Assembly: GCF_004193775.1 (NCBI RefSeq)
Contig: NC_041016.1
Location: 46,252,767-46,316,766 of the forward strand
Origin: Glycine soja
Taxonomy: Eukaryota > Streptophyta > Magnoliopsida > Fabales > Fabaceae
Length of the DNA stretch: 64,000 nucleotides
Direction of reading: 5' to 3'
Both the position numbers and the translations under genes were made by a program. Below, piece after piece: positions 10,285-22,330 of the stretch. The notes below the pieces were generated by a model. That model worked only from the letters and a program-made list of their open reading frames with translations, did not search any database and was not told where the DNA came from. Numbering within the stretch: the stretch's first letter is position 1; every line of letters begins with the position of its first letter.

Positions 10285-13200
10285 TAATGCATTGATCAAT
10301 GCTTGACATTATATATCATTTACAAGATATTTATTGGTATTACTTAATTTATAATTTGGTGTTACTTGAAAGGGTTTCTTGTTCTATGTAGGCAAGAGGA
10401 CCCACCATCAAAGATGGCACTTCCTCGTGGTCTTTTGCCTTTTGGAAGAGGCGCCATCTAAAATACCACCTTAAATTCTTATAAATTGTCAATGTCAACA
10501 ATGAAGTTGCATAATAGGAAGTGTCATCCCATTTTTGCCCTTTGGGTGGCACCATTAGAGATGTTGGTTTGTCTCATATATATGTTTTGTATAAGACAAC
10601 AAATTATTGCCAAACCTCACACCAAGAATGCATTATATATTATATTATTGCCAACATTTATAGCTCTATATAACTATTTATGCATAATGAAAATTGAAAT
10701 TTTTTACATTACCCAAATGTAGTTCACTAAATTTTTAAGGGATATGATTGTTGTAAAATTCAATTGAATTGATTTTAAAAATTAACTTTAAATTTTTAAG
10801 CATAATTTAAATGTATTTTTTTTATTACAATTTAACTGTAACTTTACATTATAACATGTGCTTTCTAATAAAAAAATTATGAGAATTAATTATTTTCTAA
10901 ACGCAAAAACAAATAAGAAACACCTAATTATTACACAATGTCAATAGTTTTAATTAATCAATATTGAAAATCCAAGTTCAATTGTTCAAATATAATTTAA
11001 ATTATTAATTTGATTAGTAATTTTTTTTCTTTTATACTAGAATAAGGTATAGACAACTATAGTATTGGAGCCAGACTCATCAAACTTGTTTCTACCTTAC
11101 CAACCATTGGTTAGGAGAATTGATGATTAATTAAAAATAAAAGTTATTCTCATCGAAGAAAGATTTCTCTTTTGCTATTATTGAATTTTCATATGATGAT
11201 TATTTTAGGGAAGAAAGTGAAATAGGTCTACCATGTTTTGTTTGTTTTTCCTATTTTATGTCGTTTACCCAAATATGTACATATCAAACATGCCAAGAAT
11301 TATTATGTATTCATTTATTGAAGTTTAGTTTCCCTTGACCTGTTATAACATTCTTCCGTTTCATATTATATGACTCTTTTTACACAAAAAAATGTTCTAA
11401 ATTAGTTACCATTTTACAAATCTAATGAAGCATTAATTATTTTTTTCCTGTGAAATACCTTCATGAAAATAGTTGTTATTAGATGATTAATTAGAGATTA
11501 GATAAAAGATTTATTAGGAAGTTGCATTATACTACTTTAGTACTATTTATAAGCAACAACTATAGTGCAATTTTACACTACATGTGTCAAAATGTAGTAT
11601 TTGTTTTTATGAAATTTAAGATAATAATTTCATTTCTTAATACATGTGTCAAAATCTTATATGTCATATAATATGAAATGGATGGTATATAAAGTACGAA
11701 AGGTTTGACACACTTTTTCTTTCCAAAATAAGGACTTTTTGGATAACTTGTTTCGAATTATGTTATTTTTTATTTATTTAATACATTAGGATAAGACATT
11801 TGTAACAAAATTATATGGACCAATTAATAAAAATAGGTAATAAATTAGTTGGTTTTATGGGGTTTTAATTTTTTTTATTAATATAGCAATTTTACTCATG
11901 TTAGTAGTCATTAGCTTATTTTCGGTGATGTAAAAGCAATAAAGTCTAAGAACATTATGCATCACTTAAATAAAAAATAGATACTTATAGTATTTTTAGA
12001 AGGGCAAATAACGAAAAAAAATGCTCCATCTTTGTAAAAAACCTTATAGAAGTACCATCACTTCCTCTCAATAGTGTCTTACATTAAGGACCAAATGGAA
12101 TATATTAATTAGTGAGACATTTAATAGAAAGTAGATTTTAAATACACATTTATTATTAGTTATTATGAGAAGAATAATGGGGTTTAATAATGTCATTAAT
12201 GAATATTTGACTTCAGTTTTTTCATTAATCGGCGATTATGTATTCATTTATCCAAATTTATTAGGCGTTAATATTTATACAGGAAAAAATTATTATATAT
12301 ATATAAAATAAAATCAATTCAATTAAAGAATTAAATTTTTAACTAAACATAAAATATATATTTTATCCAATTAAAAATAGTCAATATAGAATATTTAAAT
12401 AATTATTTGCTTATCTTGCATCAATGATATTTAATTACAAAATGTATTTTAAAATATATCTACAAAAATATAAATTATAATTTTAATAATAATTATGATC
12501 CACATCCAATATAAAAAATTTCATGTATAGCACAGACACAAAAAGTTGTGTGCCTATTAAATAGAAACATTTGATTGAATGTTGGGTCTAGATACATGAT
12601 ATTATAATTAAATTAATAATATATAAGGGGGAAAGATTGTATTCATGCATTTCTAAAAGTTACATTAAAAAAATAGTGCAAGCAATTAAATACTTAATTT
12701 ATTGAATGAGATCTTCTTTATATGATTTTTTTTTCAAACTACATTAATTTTTCATTGAAAGGAATCTTATTCGAGCTGCACACAACTATTATGTGTGACA
12801 CATATTTCTTTTTGCATATTTAATTACACAATTGCATATCTAATATTAATTCAAATTCAAAACCATTAATTAGTATTCATATGCATACCCAGGTATTATT
12901 TATAATATTCCTTTCATGATGACATCATTATTAACATCTTTTGTGTTGGTGGAAGTCAACAAAAACAATAAAAAAAATTGAAATAAAATCTTACACAGAT
13001 AAAATGTAAAATGCTAAAGTTAAGGGACCTAGGTCAGCTGGTTGAACAAGATGTATGAATTATTATAAAAAAAAATCCTAACACTTTCTTCAATTTATAT
13101 GGATAAGTAAAATGCTAAAATCATATATTGAAATACTTTTAAAACTAAATACAAAAAATAGATTGTTCTAAAATATATTATTGACTTAAGACTGACTATT

Positions 13201-13586
13201 TTCACCATTGACGGTTCAGTTGATCGTCAAAATAAATATTCCATATCAAGTAGACAATAAAAACCATGTTAAATGGTGACACTGATAAGTTTGACCTTGA
13301 CTTTCATGAAGTGATTCTAGTCACACCAGATTGTTTTATTTAGTTAAAATAAAATTTACTTCTTTTACTAATCAAAAACATCTTTTTCTTATTTTGCAAA
13401 AAAAGTCATACAAACTAGTCAAGCCTCACTGTTTTATGTAATTAAAATAAAATTTAATTTATGTTAATTAGTTACATCTCTTTCTGATTGTAGCCATCAT
13501 TGACCTCTTTATATTGACATTTTTCATTCACTCCTCTCACTCAATAGGATCAAACCCCCTCTCTCTCTCAATCACTCACTCACTCA

Positions 13587-13636
<50 letters not shown>

Positions 13637-13740
13637 TTCTCTCTCTATCTCTATGGTGCCTTAGGTTTTGGTAGTGTTCGTGAGTTTCTGTGTAGTCTCT
13701 TCTGATGTGTCAAAGGTTCCACCCAATAGCAAATTTCTAC
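10285..13740. repeat. X block, copy 1 (long AT-rich repeat upstream of the F-box unit)
   Basis: The block starts near 'AAGGGTTTCTTGTTC' (10370) and runs to the CT-rich tract and 'ATGGTGCCTTAGGTTTTGG' (13650). Anchor sequences recur in order at 17355-18200, 32930-35150, 49130-52700 and 60490-63450; for example 'AGTGAAATAGGTCTACCAT' occurs near 11215, 33895 and 49975. I see no convincing gene in it. Short open frames are not conserved between copies. Its nature (old retroelement or part of a duplicated genic region) is unknown. Confidence 0.8.
13556..13650 (+). repeat. (CT)n microsatellite
   Basis: A nearly pure CT/TCTC tract sits just before 'ATGGTGCCTTAGG'. The same tract is at the equivalent position in the other copies (18015-18040, 52570-52590, 63275-63335). 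CT tracts are common in plant 5' leaders, which may mean this was once the leader of the F-box gene. Confidence 0.9.
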
Positions 13741-14118
13741 CAACCACCTCCCCATGGTATGTTCTTCACTCATGAGATTTTGGGTCTCATTTTTTTAAAT
13801 TTCAATTGCTGATTATTTTGGACATTTTGACGATTGGTTTTCCATTATTTGTGCCTCTGTTATCCATTACTTGAGATTTAGTTTTTCCTTTAAAATTTGG
13901 CCACAAGAAAATGTCCTTAGAATGATGGGGTATCTTATGCATTGGCAGATAGAATCCCAAGTCAAGGTAGACAATCTATTGAAAAAATAAAAATGAATAA
14001 TTATTATCGCAAAAAGAGTAGAAAAATTAAAGATAGGGGTTCAAATATACACATGGTAGATATTTACATCTGATTCTTTAAAAGGGAAGGGGTGCATTGG
14101 TACCCCCTTGACTAATAA

Positions 14119-14885
14119 ATGGATCCACTGCAGGTCTTACGTATCAACTTACTCTTACCAATTCAAACTTTGATAAAATCAATTTTTAGATTTTGTTTTA
14201 TGGCTTGGCAATGCATGCTAATTGTGTTTTTATTTTTTAACCTTTTGTCTGAACTCCAAGCAATCATATACTCAATTTGGGGAGGTGAAATTAAAAAGAG
14301 TAAAAATTTCAATTATGAAGGTCCAAACAAAATCAGCGATCTACCCGATGTTATTATTGGTCACATTCTCTTCTTTCTACCAACTAAAGAAGCAATTAGT
14401 ACTAGTGTTTTATCCAAGAGATGAATATACCTCTGGACATTCATCACAAAGCTAGAGTTTGAGCATACAGACAAATTCAGCCAAAAAATTAGGATATGGG
14501 AAACCCTCTTTTATAACTTTGTGGATAAAGTATTACTTCACCTGACGAGAGTTAAATCATCAAAAGTTTCTCTCTTTATCTTACAGAGAGTTATAATAAT
14601 CGTCGTGTTGATAAGTGGATATATAATATTATAAATTGGATATGGAATATCAAAAAAATTTATATCATTTCAATGACTTCACAAGACATTGCCACACAAT
14701 CTCTTTGGAATTCCCAATTCTTAGAGAAATTGGTGAAAATGTATGATTTTCCTGCTAGAGTTAACATCCCCACCTCTCTTTGTCTCTCATCCCTCATTGA
14801 ACTCAATTTGTCCACAATCATGTTTGTCTTTGACACTCAAAATCTCATCATGTACTCACTATTGTCTCACTCTAAGAACTAGGAA
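14119..14885 (+). pseudogene. F-box/LRR gene remnant, plus-strand arm of inverted repeat 1
   Basis: The frame around 14280-14425 reads [19 protein letters not shown] followed by [13 protein letters not shown]. This is a clear F-box of the plant F-box/LRR (FBD-type) superfamily, which recruits substrates to SCF ubiquitin ligases. The conserved Trp after SKR is a TGA stop. Downstream frames carry LRR-like pieces (FPARVNIPTSLCLSSLIELN at 14750-14810), with frameshifts. The gene is broken, and the same TGA occurs in the plus arms at 18690 and 53190. The arm is mirrored by 14886-15590, with the turn near 14885. Confidence 0.8.
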
Positions 14886-15592
14886 GTTCAATTCATGGTG
14901 AGATTTTGATTGTCATCAGAAGGGTGATTGTGGATGACTTGAGGATAGTAAAGGATGAAAGACAAACAAAGGTGGGAATGTTAACTATGGCAAGAAAATC
15001 ATACATTTTTAGTTTCAATTTCTCTAAGAACGGGGAATTCTGAAGGGAATGTGTGGAGATATCTTGTGTTCTTATTGAAATGATAAAATGTTTATTTACT
15101 CTCTGATTTATAATGTTAAATATCTTCTTATCAACACGGTGATTCTAATAACTCTTTGTAAGAAAAAGAGAGAAATTTTGGATGATTGAACTCTTCAGAC
15201 GAAGTAATACTTTATCCATAAAGTTATAAAAGGAAGCTTTCCTGATCGTAATTTTGCGGCAGAATGTGTCTCCATCCTCAAACTCTAGCTTGGTGATGAA
15301 TGTCAAGAGGTATATCCATCTCTTGGATAAAACACTGGTACAAACTGCTTCATTAGTTGGTAGAAAGGAGACATTGTGACCAATAATAAAAGTAGGTACG
15401 TAGCAGATTTTGTTTGGACCTTCGTAATTGGATTTTTTGCTCTTTTTAGTTTCCACTCCCCCAATTGAATCCATGATTTCTTTGAGTTGCTACAAAAGTT
15501 TTAAAAAATAAAAACACAATTAGCATGCATTTCCAATCCATAAAACATAGTCTAAACAACGATACAATAAAAGTTTGAACAAGTCGGTAAAA
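14886..15592 (-). pseudogene. F-box/LRR gene remnant, minus-strand arm of inverted repeat 1
   Basis: Read on the minus strand, this repeats the gene of the facing arm. A 109-codon open stretch (15474-15145) starts MDSIGGVETKKSKK and contains an F-box-like segment ending TSVLSKRW, then ITKLEFEDGDTFCRKI. Here the Trp after SKR is intact, unlike in the plus arm. Downstream LRR-like sequence is frameshifted. Together with 14119-14885 it forms an inverted repeat with arms of about 0.7 kb and almost no spacer. Confidence 0.75.
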
Positions 15593-15953
15593 AGAGGCTT
15601 TCCTTATCCTAATTTTGCGGCAGAATGTGTCTCCATCCTCAAACTCTAGCTTGGTGATGAATATCAAGAGCTACATCCATCTTTTGGATAAAATACTAGT
15701 ACAAACTGCATCTTTATTTGGTAGAAAGAAGAGAATGCGACCAATAATGACATCAGGTAGGTAGCTTATTTTGTTTGGACCTTCATGGTTGTATTTTTTG
15801 CTCGTTTTAATTTCCACTTCCAAAATTGAGTCCATGATTTCTTGGAGTTCCTACAAAATTTTTAAAAAATAAAAACACAATTAGCATGCATTTCCAATCC
15901 ATAAAACATAGAATAGAAAATGATACAATAAAAGTTTGAACAAGTCGGTAAAA
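15233..15953 (-). repeat. Tandem duplication (about 360 bp) of the F-box 5' part
   Basis: The segment from 'GGCAGAATGTGTCTCCATCC' (about 15255) to 'TTTGAACAAGTCGGTAAAA' (about 15590) is repeated from about 15615 to 15950 in the same orientation, with a period near 360 bp. It duplicates the F-box exon and its upstream intron-like part. The inverted repeats near 19170-19895 and 53676-57510 lack it, so it arose in this copy alone. Confidence 0.75.
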
Positions 15954-15959
15954 TTTATT

Positions 15960-17354
15960 TTTCCTTATTTTCTCTTCTAGGATTTCCCAATGCGCTAAGG
16001 GATGGAGTGCAAGGAAGACAGTCGAAGTGACAACAATTTGGTGGAAGAATAACAGTGGGCAAAAAAAAGGAGTGTAAGAGCGATGAGGGAGACACTGTGA
16101 GAGTAGAGCACACGAGGGAGAAGGGAGTAAGAGCAAAGTGCAAATATGTACTTTTAGAGTTTTGTTATGTGTGAAGATATTAAGAATGGTTTCCCTACAA
16201 CCGTTCTAAAAACAAAGTCTTTATTTTCAAAAATGTCATTGCATTTTATTCTAGAATGGTGCATTTATAATCATTTTAAAAAGCTACTCTAAAATCCCAT
16301 CTTTGCACTAGTGTGTATATTACCTTTTTCTCCAATGCACCATTGTATGGAATAATTTTATGTTACTCTCTAAACAGTTCTTGACTTTTGTCTTAGCAAC
16401 AACTCATTACCCTATTGCCTCCCAAAACAATTCTGGTAAATTCTTTCTTGAAACTCCTCTTCACATAATTGAACTGCCTCCTGTCGTCTATCAAGATCAT
16501 TCATATTTAGCTCTATCTCTTGATACCTCTTCTATAGGTTCCCAAAATGGTGCTAATTCCATTCTTTCAACTTTTCCATCAAGCCTATGCCTTCAAGCCT
16601 TTGATTTTCTTTTTAAGACATAAGCACCCCAACCTTCCTCATGTAGGGCAGACCATGTTTCATTGATATATTTTTCAAGGCTTTTATCTTTCATCTAACA
16701 ATCAAGTACCTTGAGAAGGCTATAACACAAAAAATGCCATTCAGCTGCTGACAAAATCAATTGATAAATTGGTCGCTAAAAATATGGTCCCAAAAACCCA
16801 AGTTACTAAACCATTAGCTTTTGAAGTTTTTGTCAGTCACTATCCAGATGTAATTGGTCACTATTATAAACTATTTTGGGGACGGTGGTTGTCTCTTTTC
16901 TTGACTTAAGAGTAATACAACCACCAAACATCTATCTCTAATTCATTCGCTAATTTTAATTTAAATTATTTGAAAATATAATTCTGGAAAGTCCTATGTC
17001 TTGATGGCTACATTATGATAAAAAAAATTTACTGAAAAATTTAATAATTTAATATTTAGGAAAAATAGGGTAGTTACCATTTTGATCGCTAAATAGTGAC
17101 AAATACATTTCTATTGCAATTCATATTGTCCTTGATTATGAATTAACAACCAAAAAATTCAATTGCTAAATTAAATTTAGATGTCTGGCTTTGCATTAGT
17201 TTTGTAATCAATAAATTTGAAACATACTTAATAATTATAAATAATTAAAAAAATATTTATTTATCGCAATCAAACTTAGTAAGATATGTAATTTCTCCAT
17301 AAATAGAATGTATAATAAATTGAAACTTCAATACCTATAAAAAGTACCAAAACA
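15960..17354. repeat. Linker L1, copy A
   Basis: Starting at 'CTTCTAGGATTTCCCAATGCGC', this matches 41885-42899 and continues at 47383-47660, the break being where element C inserted. It contains the right end of a small CACTA-like element (16160-16313, ending CTTTGCACTAGTG) and a LINE fragment (16320-16765). It is the empty-site allele for element C (17092-17094). Confidence 0.8.
16320..16765 (-). pseudogene. L1-type LINE ORF2 fragment, degenerate (copy A)
   Basis: The minus-strand translation, across several frame changes and stops, includes ETWSALHEEGWGAYVLK, then an FWEAIG-type piece, and ends KLFHTMVHWRK. These resemble the stretch between the endonuclease and reverse-transcriptase domains of plant L1 ORF2 (usual pattern: W..GWG.YVLKEKLK ... 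LRQKSR..W..EGD.NT..FH). A related piece lies at 42245-42520, and another, reading VKEGDCNTKLFHTMVNWR, at 48233-48481. Confidence 0.55.
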
Positions 17355-18017
17355 CAATGTATGACAAAAGTGCATGTGTCAAAAATCTTATACATCATAT
17401 AATATGAAATGGATGTAATATAAAGTAAGAAAGTTTTGACACACTTTTTTCTTCCCAAAATAAGGACTCTTTCGATAACTTGTTTCAAATTATGTTATTT
17501 TTCAACTATTTAATACATTAGGATAAGACATTTGTAATAAAATTACATGGACCAATCAATAAAAATAGGTAAATTAGTTGGTTTTATGGGGTTTTAATTT
17601 TTTATTAATACCAATTTTACCCTTGTTAGTAGTCGTTGACTTATTTTCATTGATGTAAAAGCAATACTGTCTAAGAGTATTATACATCACTTAAATAAAA
17701 TAATAGATACTTATAGTATTTTTATAAGGGCAAATAATGAAAACATGCTCCATTTTTGTAAAAAGCCTTATAGAAGGACCATCAATTCCCGTCAATGGTG
17801 TTATAAATTAAGGACCAAATGAAGTATATTAATTAGTGAGACATTTAATATAAAATATATTTTAAATAAAAATTTATTATTAGTTATTGGGAGAAGAATA
17901 ATGAGGTTTAATAATGTCATTGTAGCCATTATTGACATCTTTATATTGACATCTTTCATTTCACTCCTCTCACTCAATAGGATCAAATCCTTTGTCTCTC
18001 TCTAAATCACTCACCCA

Positions 18018-18092
<75 letters not shown>

Positions 18093-18400
18093 GTGCCTTA
18101 GGTTTTGGTAGCGTTTGTGAGTTTCTGCGTAGCCTCTTCTCGTGTGTCAAAGGTTCCATCCATTAGCAAATTTCTACCGACCACCTCCCCATGGTACGTT
18201 CTTCACTAATGAGATTTTGTCTGATTTATTTAAAATTTAATTTCTGAAAAAGTAAAAAATAATAATTATTATCGCAAAAAGAGTAAAAACAATTAATGAC
18301 AGGGGTTAAAATATACACATTGTAGATATTAACATTTGATTCTTTAAAAGGGAAAGCGTGCATTGGTACCCCCTTGACTAATAAATGGATACAATGCAGG
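17355..18400. repeat. X block, copy 2, shortened by two deletions
   Basis: Compared with 47656-52890, this copy lacks about 3.0 kb at 17354 (resuming at 50687) and about 1.2 kb near 17922 (resuming near 52468). The junctions carry short shared words (CAT; TCATT), typical of illegitimate recombination. A TA-dinucleotide run at 18040-18083 has expanded in place of part of the CT tract. Confidence 0.75.
18015..18083 (+). repeat. (CT)n-(TA)n compound microsatellite
   Basis: A CT tract passes directly into about 20 TA repeats ending TATGTATGTATGG. The equivalent tracts at 13600, 52575 and 63310 have CT only, so the TA expansion is private to this copy. Confidence 0.9.
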
Positions 18401-19895
18401 TGTTACATATGAACTTACTCTTACAAATTCAAACTTTGATTGTATCAATTTTTACACTTTGTTTTATGGCTTGGCAATGCATGCTAATTGTGTTTTTATT
18501 TTTTTAACCTTTTGCCAAAACTCCAAGCAATCATAGACTCAATTTTGCGAGGTAAAATTAAATAGAGCAAAAGCTTCAATTATGAAGGTCCAAACAAAAT
18601 CAGCGATCTACCTGATGTCATTATTGGTTGCATTCTCTTCCTTCTACCAACTATAGAAGCAGATCGTACTAGTGTTTTATCCAAGAGATGAATATACCTT
18701 TGGTCATTCATCACCAAGCTAGAGTTTGAGCATCGAGACATATTCTGCCAACAAAATTAGGATATAGGAAACCCCCTTTTATAACTTTGTGGATAAAGTA
18801 TTACTTCATTTGAAGAGAGTTCAATCATCTAGAGTTTTTCTCTTTTTCTTACAGAGAGTTATAATAATTGCGGTGTTGATCAGTGGATATATAAATTTAT
18901 AAATAGAATCCAGAAATTCAAAAATCTTTATGTCATTTCAATGACTACACAAGACATTGCCACACATTCCTTTCTGAATTCCCAATTCTTAGAGAAATTA
19001 GAGGTGAAAATGTATGATTGTCCTGCTAGAGTTAACGTCCCCACCTTTCTTTGTCTTTCATCCCTCATTGTCCACAAGTTGTCCACAATCATGTTTATCT
19101 TTTACCCTTTTGATGACACTCAAAATCTCACCATCTACTCATTATTATCTCACACTCTCTAAGAACTAGGAAGTTCAATTAATGGTGAGATTTTGCGTGT
19201 CACCAAGCCAGAAATGAATGTGATTGAGGACAAGTTGAGGATAGTGAGGGATGAAAGACAAACAAAGGTGAGAATGTTAACTTTGACAAGAAAATCATAA
19301 ATTTTTAGTTTCAATTTCTCTAAGAAAGGGGAATTCTAGAGGGAATATGTGGAGATATCCTGTGTTGTCATTCAAATGATAAAAAGTTTATTGACTCTCT
19401 GATTTATAATGTTAAGTATCCTTTAATCAACACAGCAATTAAAATAAGTCTTTGTAAAAAAAAAAAGATAGAAAATCTTGATGATTGAACTCTTCAGACG
19501 AAGTAGTACTTTATCCACAAAGTTTTAAAAGGAGGCTTTCCTTATCCTAATTTTGCGGCAGAATGTGTCTCCATCCTCAAACTCTAGCTTGGTGATGAAT
19601 GTCAAGAGCTACATCCATCTTTTGGATAAAATACTAGTACGAACTGTGTCTTTATTTGGTAGAAAGAAGAGAATGCGACCAATAATGACATCAGATAGGT
19701 AGCTGATTTTGTTTGGACCTTCATGGTTGGATTTTTTGCTTTTTTTAATTTCCACTCCCAAAATTGAGTCCATGATTTCTTGGAGTTCCTACAAAAGTTT
19801 TAAAAAATAAAAACACAATTAGCATGCATTTCGAATCCATAAAACATAGTATAAAAAATTATACAATAAAAGTTTGAACAAGTCGGTAAAAGTAA
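18400..19895. pseudogene. F-box/LRR inverted repeat 2 (both arms)
   Basis: The plus arm (about 18400-19165) and minus arm (19170-19895) repeat the structure at 14119-15592. The plus arm has the F-box with the same Trp-to-TGA change ('CCAAGAGATGAATATACC' near 18685), and an LRR-like frame at 18941-19162 (SQFLEKLEVKMYDCPARVNV, then PTFLCLSSLI). The minus arm carries the F-box exon with a stop three codons after SKR. Neither arm is translatable through. The sequence 'GGTAGCTGATTTTGTTTGG' at 19698-19716 is the uninterrupted form of the site where element D inserted in the other copy. Confidence 0.75.
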
Positions 19896-21187
19896 CACTA
19901 GTGCAACAAAGAGACTTTAGAAGATTTTTTTAGAAAAGTTATAAAACTACCATTCTAGAAAAATGAGATGTATTTTTATAAATAAAAGCATTATTTTTAT
20001 AAAACTACCATTCTTAAAGGTTGTAGGATGTTAGTTTTTTTGAAAGATTATATGTTAAACTATTCCAAAAACTTTGTCGCTCAAGAAAATCCATTAAGTA
20101 CACTCACTCTGAGTCGCGCTCTTCTCTCACTCATTCTCTCTCGTTGCTTCTCTTGAATCCCCATTGTTCGCTACTACTAAGACACAAAGAGAAACTCCCT
20201 CACAATGCCACCATCGCCACTGCAACTGAGCCTGATTCATAGTGGAGCTCCCTCACCACCGCCGTTTGCGCTTATTCAAAGTCTTATTTTCTCATTTCTG
20301 TCTTCGTCCACAATGGAGCACCCTTTAGAGGCCACCCTCACCATGCTTTTTCAAGTGATATTTTTGTGCCTCAATTGTAATTTTACCCTTTATTTTTAGG
20401 GATTTTTATTTTGCAAACACAATCCCTTTATTTCCATGCGTCATTTCTCATTTGTCAATTGTTTTTAGAGATTTTGGTTTCACAACCATTGTTTTTTCAT
20501 CCATTGAGAGTAAAATTGCGAATCACGACATCTTCTTCATCGCATGCTTCAGCATCAAGGCCCTAGTCACCTTTCATGCTCTCGAATTCCAAGGCTTGAT
20601 ATGAGGTAAGAATTTAGAATTGGAGTTTTCTGAAGTGGTGAATGTTGAGTTTTGTAATGTTGTTTTCCAAATCAGTATCCAGTTGTGAATTACTGTAGCC
20701 GAATTATGGGCAAGAGTTAGTCTTTGAATGTGTCATTGAAAGAATTTGCAAGCTGACAACATATTGAGAGTGAATGTCTTAGTATGACCTCTACTAATGA
20801 ATGCTACCTAGCTTCCCTAAAAGTTCTAAAATTCACCCTATTTTTTCATTTCTTGTTTATGATTCTGCTTCCATTAAGAGTGAATTAGCAACTGTGAACA
20901 AAGTTAGATATTTCTGTTTTAGGTCCTTGTTCATTGGGATTTGATTTATAGAATAAAAAAGAGCAATAAATGAAAATAATTGTGAATTTTAAACATGTTG
21001 TGGATTTCAGTTGATATGCAGATCATACTAGGAACCTTTGAGCTTTCGTTGATTTAGTGTAATTTCACAACATTATCATTTGAAGAATATTGGTAAGGTA
21101 TTTTTTGCTAGTTATATTTGATGATATCATATGAATTTGTTTTGTTGAAAAGACAAGAATAACTAAAATTACAAAATGCTTTTGTAG
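19896..21187. repeat. Linker L2, copy A (left part)
   Basis: It starts CACTAGTGCAACAAAG, an end of the same small CACTA-like family as at 16313, and matches 57511-58817. It includes a 5'-leader-like CT-rich part and a 64-codon frame (20205-20399, MPPSPLQLSLIHSGAPSPPP) that is nearly identical in the other copy (57822-58016). That frame has no recognised relative and may be a captured first exon. The linker is interrupted at 21190 by element B. Confidence 0.7.
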
Positions 21188-21190
21188 ATT

Positions 21191-21440
21191 TACTACAAGA
21201 AAAATAATTTATGCCTACGGACTTCTTTTGCCTACAGTCATAAATTAGTGTAGGTAAAACTCAAAAATACTTCTATCTACAATGAATGAATGTAGGTAAA
21301 ACTTAATAACTTGTACTTACCATTATTTGGTGTAGGTAAATTCTTTACACTTTTACCTACAACTATTTTATGTAGGTAAAACTAAAAAAAAAAATTATAT
21401 CTATGGTTGATTAGTGTAGGTAAAACTCACTACAAGAAAT
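21191..21440. repeat. Subterminal repeats of element B, left
   Basis: The words 'TGTAGGTAAAACT' and 'TACCTACAN' recur about every 60 bp at 21240, 21290, 21335, 21375 and 21415. The matching array lies at 30950-31270. A second CACTACAAGAAA at 21428 suggests either a nested related element or a duplicated terminus. Confidence 0.75.
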
Positions 21441-22079
21441 TCGTTATATACCTACATACACTTTCAATGACAATCATTATAAGTGTTTAATTTGGACACT
21501 ATTTTTTTTTAGATTTAAAATTATGGATATATGTAACTTATACCTACATATGAATAACTATAGACATAAGTATCTTTTAATTATATATATATATATATAT
21601 TTTTTGTATTTCTATCACTGTTTATTTTAATGATGAATTTAGAACCAAGAGTATAGATAACACATTCCTACAAATATATAATGTTGTAACCGTTTATAAA
21701 TAACTTTTGGTTGGATTGGATAAGTGTTAATAGAAAAAAATAAAAATAAAAATATAATTTCAAAGAAAAATATAAAATAAGAAAATAAAAGATGTAATAA
21801 TAAAAAATAAAAAAGTATAAAATGAAAACTAATTATTCATTTCATTCCGAATTATGCATATCCCATGTCGTTGGCATACCAAATTCTGAAAATGGTCACC
21901 TAAAAAATCAAAAGCGTATTTCAAAAAATTAAAGAGAGCACCAATAAACTTTATCATCTCCTTCACTTTTAGTTTCAACTTCCAATTTGTTAAATATTTT
22001 TTTCTCTATTTTTCTTTTTCTTTTTATTTTCTTCCGCTTCCCTTCCAAAAATGTGAAAACAAGATAGAAAACTTGAACT

Positions 22080-22330
22080 CGAAGAGAGTTAGAGTAAGCA
22101 CTCTGCGACCGACGCTCTCCAAACCCTAAATCCCCCATTTTTTCGCGGGAAAATTCTCACCGGATTTAGGCTTTTCCTGCGCTCGGTGCGGCGTAGAGTG
22201 GCAGCGGCGGAGGTCTCCTTCGCTCGGTGAGATATGGAAGGCAGCGGGAGGCGGATCACGGTGAGTCCGCGGCCATGCTGCGGCCGGCGCATGTTCGTTT
22301 CAATTTCGCTTATCAATAGTGATAAATTGA
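22080..22330 (+). pseudogene. Captured 5' exon of an unidentified conserved plant gene
   Basis: This 250-bp island is strikingly GC-rich against its surroundings. From 22233 the plus strand reads MEGSGRRITVSPRPCCGRR, preceded by leader-like sequence. I recall plant proteins that start with MEG.ARRI.VSPRPC.GRRV (a WD40-like family), but this is from memory and unverified. The coding similarity fades after about 20 residues. As it lies inside element B, it is probably a captured first exon. Confidence 0.4.

Larger units (their letters stand above)
3478..10285. mobile_element. Decayed CACTA-type region (element A), left end clear, right end not found
   Basis: The left end is CACTACTAGAAAA at 3478, preceded by AAT. 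About 530 bp of subterminal repeats follow. The sequence just inside them (4000-4140) matches, inverted, the region just inside the right end of element D (56760-56900), so A belongs to the same family. Inside are exon-like host gene fragments and remnants of DUF8039 and Ulp1-peptidase genes, which plant CACTA/MULE transposons often carry. No matching right terminus or second subterminal array was found before the X block at about 10285. The right limit is therefore arbitrary, and the region may be a composite. Confidence 0.6.

Noticed and set aside
13514..13705. 63-codon open frame rich in Ser and Leu
   Set aside because: It is the (CT)n microsatellite read as Ser/Leu codons.
15807..16136. 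109-codon minus-strand frame starting MLLLPSPSCALL
   Set aside because: It runs from linker L1 into the F-box intron copy across a repeat boundary. The L1 part is only leader-like CT-rich sequence, and its copy at 41770-42051 diverges after it.
21929..22316. Minus-strand frames of 69 and 75 codons
   Set aside because: They overlap the GC-rich island whose plus strand gives the more gene-like MEGSGRR start, and they have no recognisable motif.
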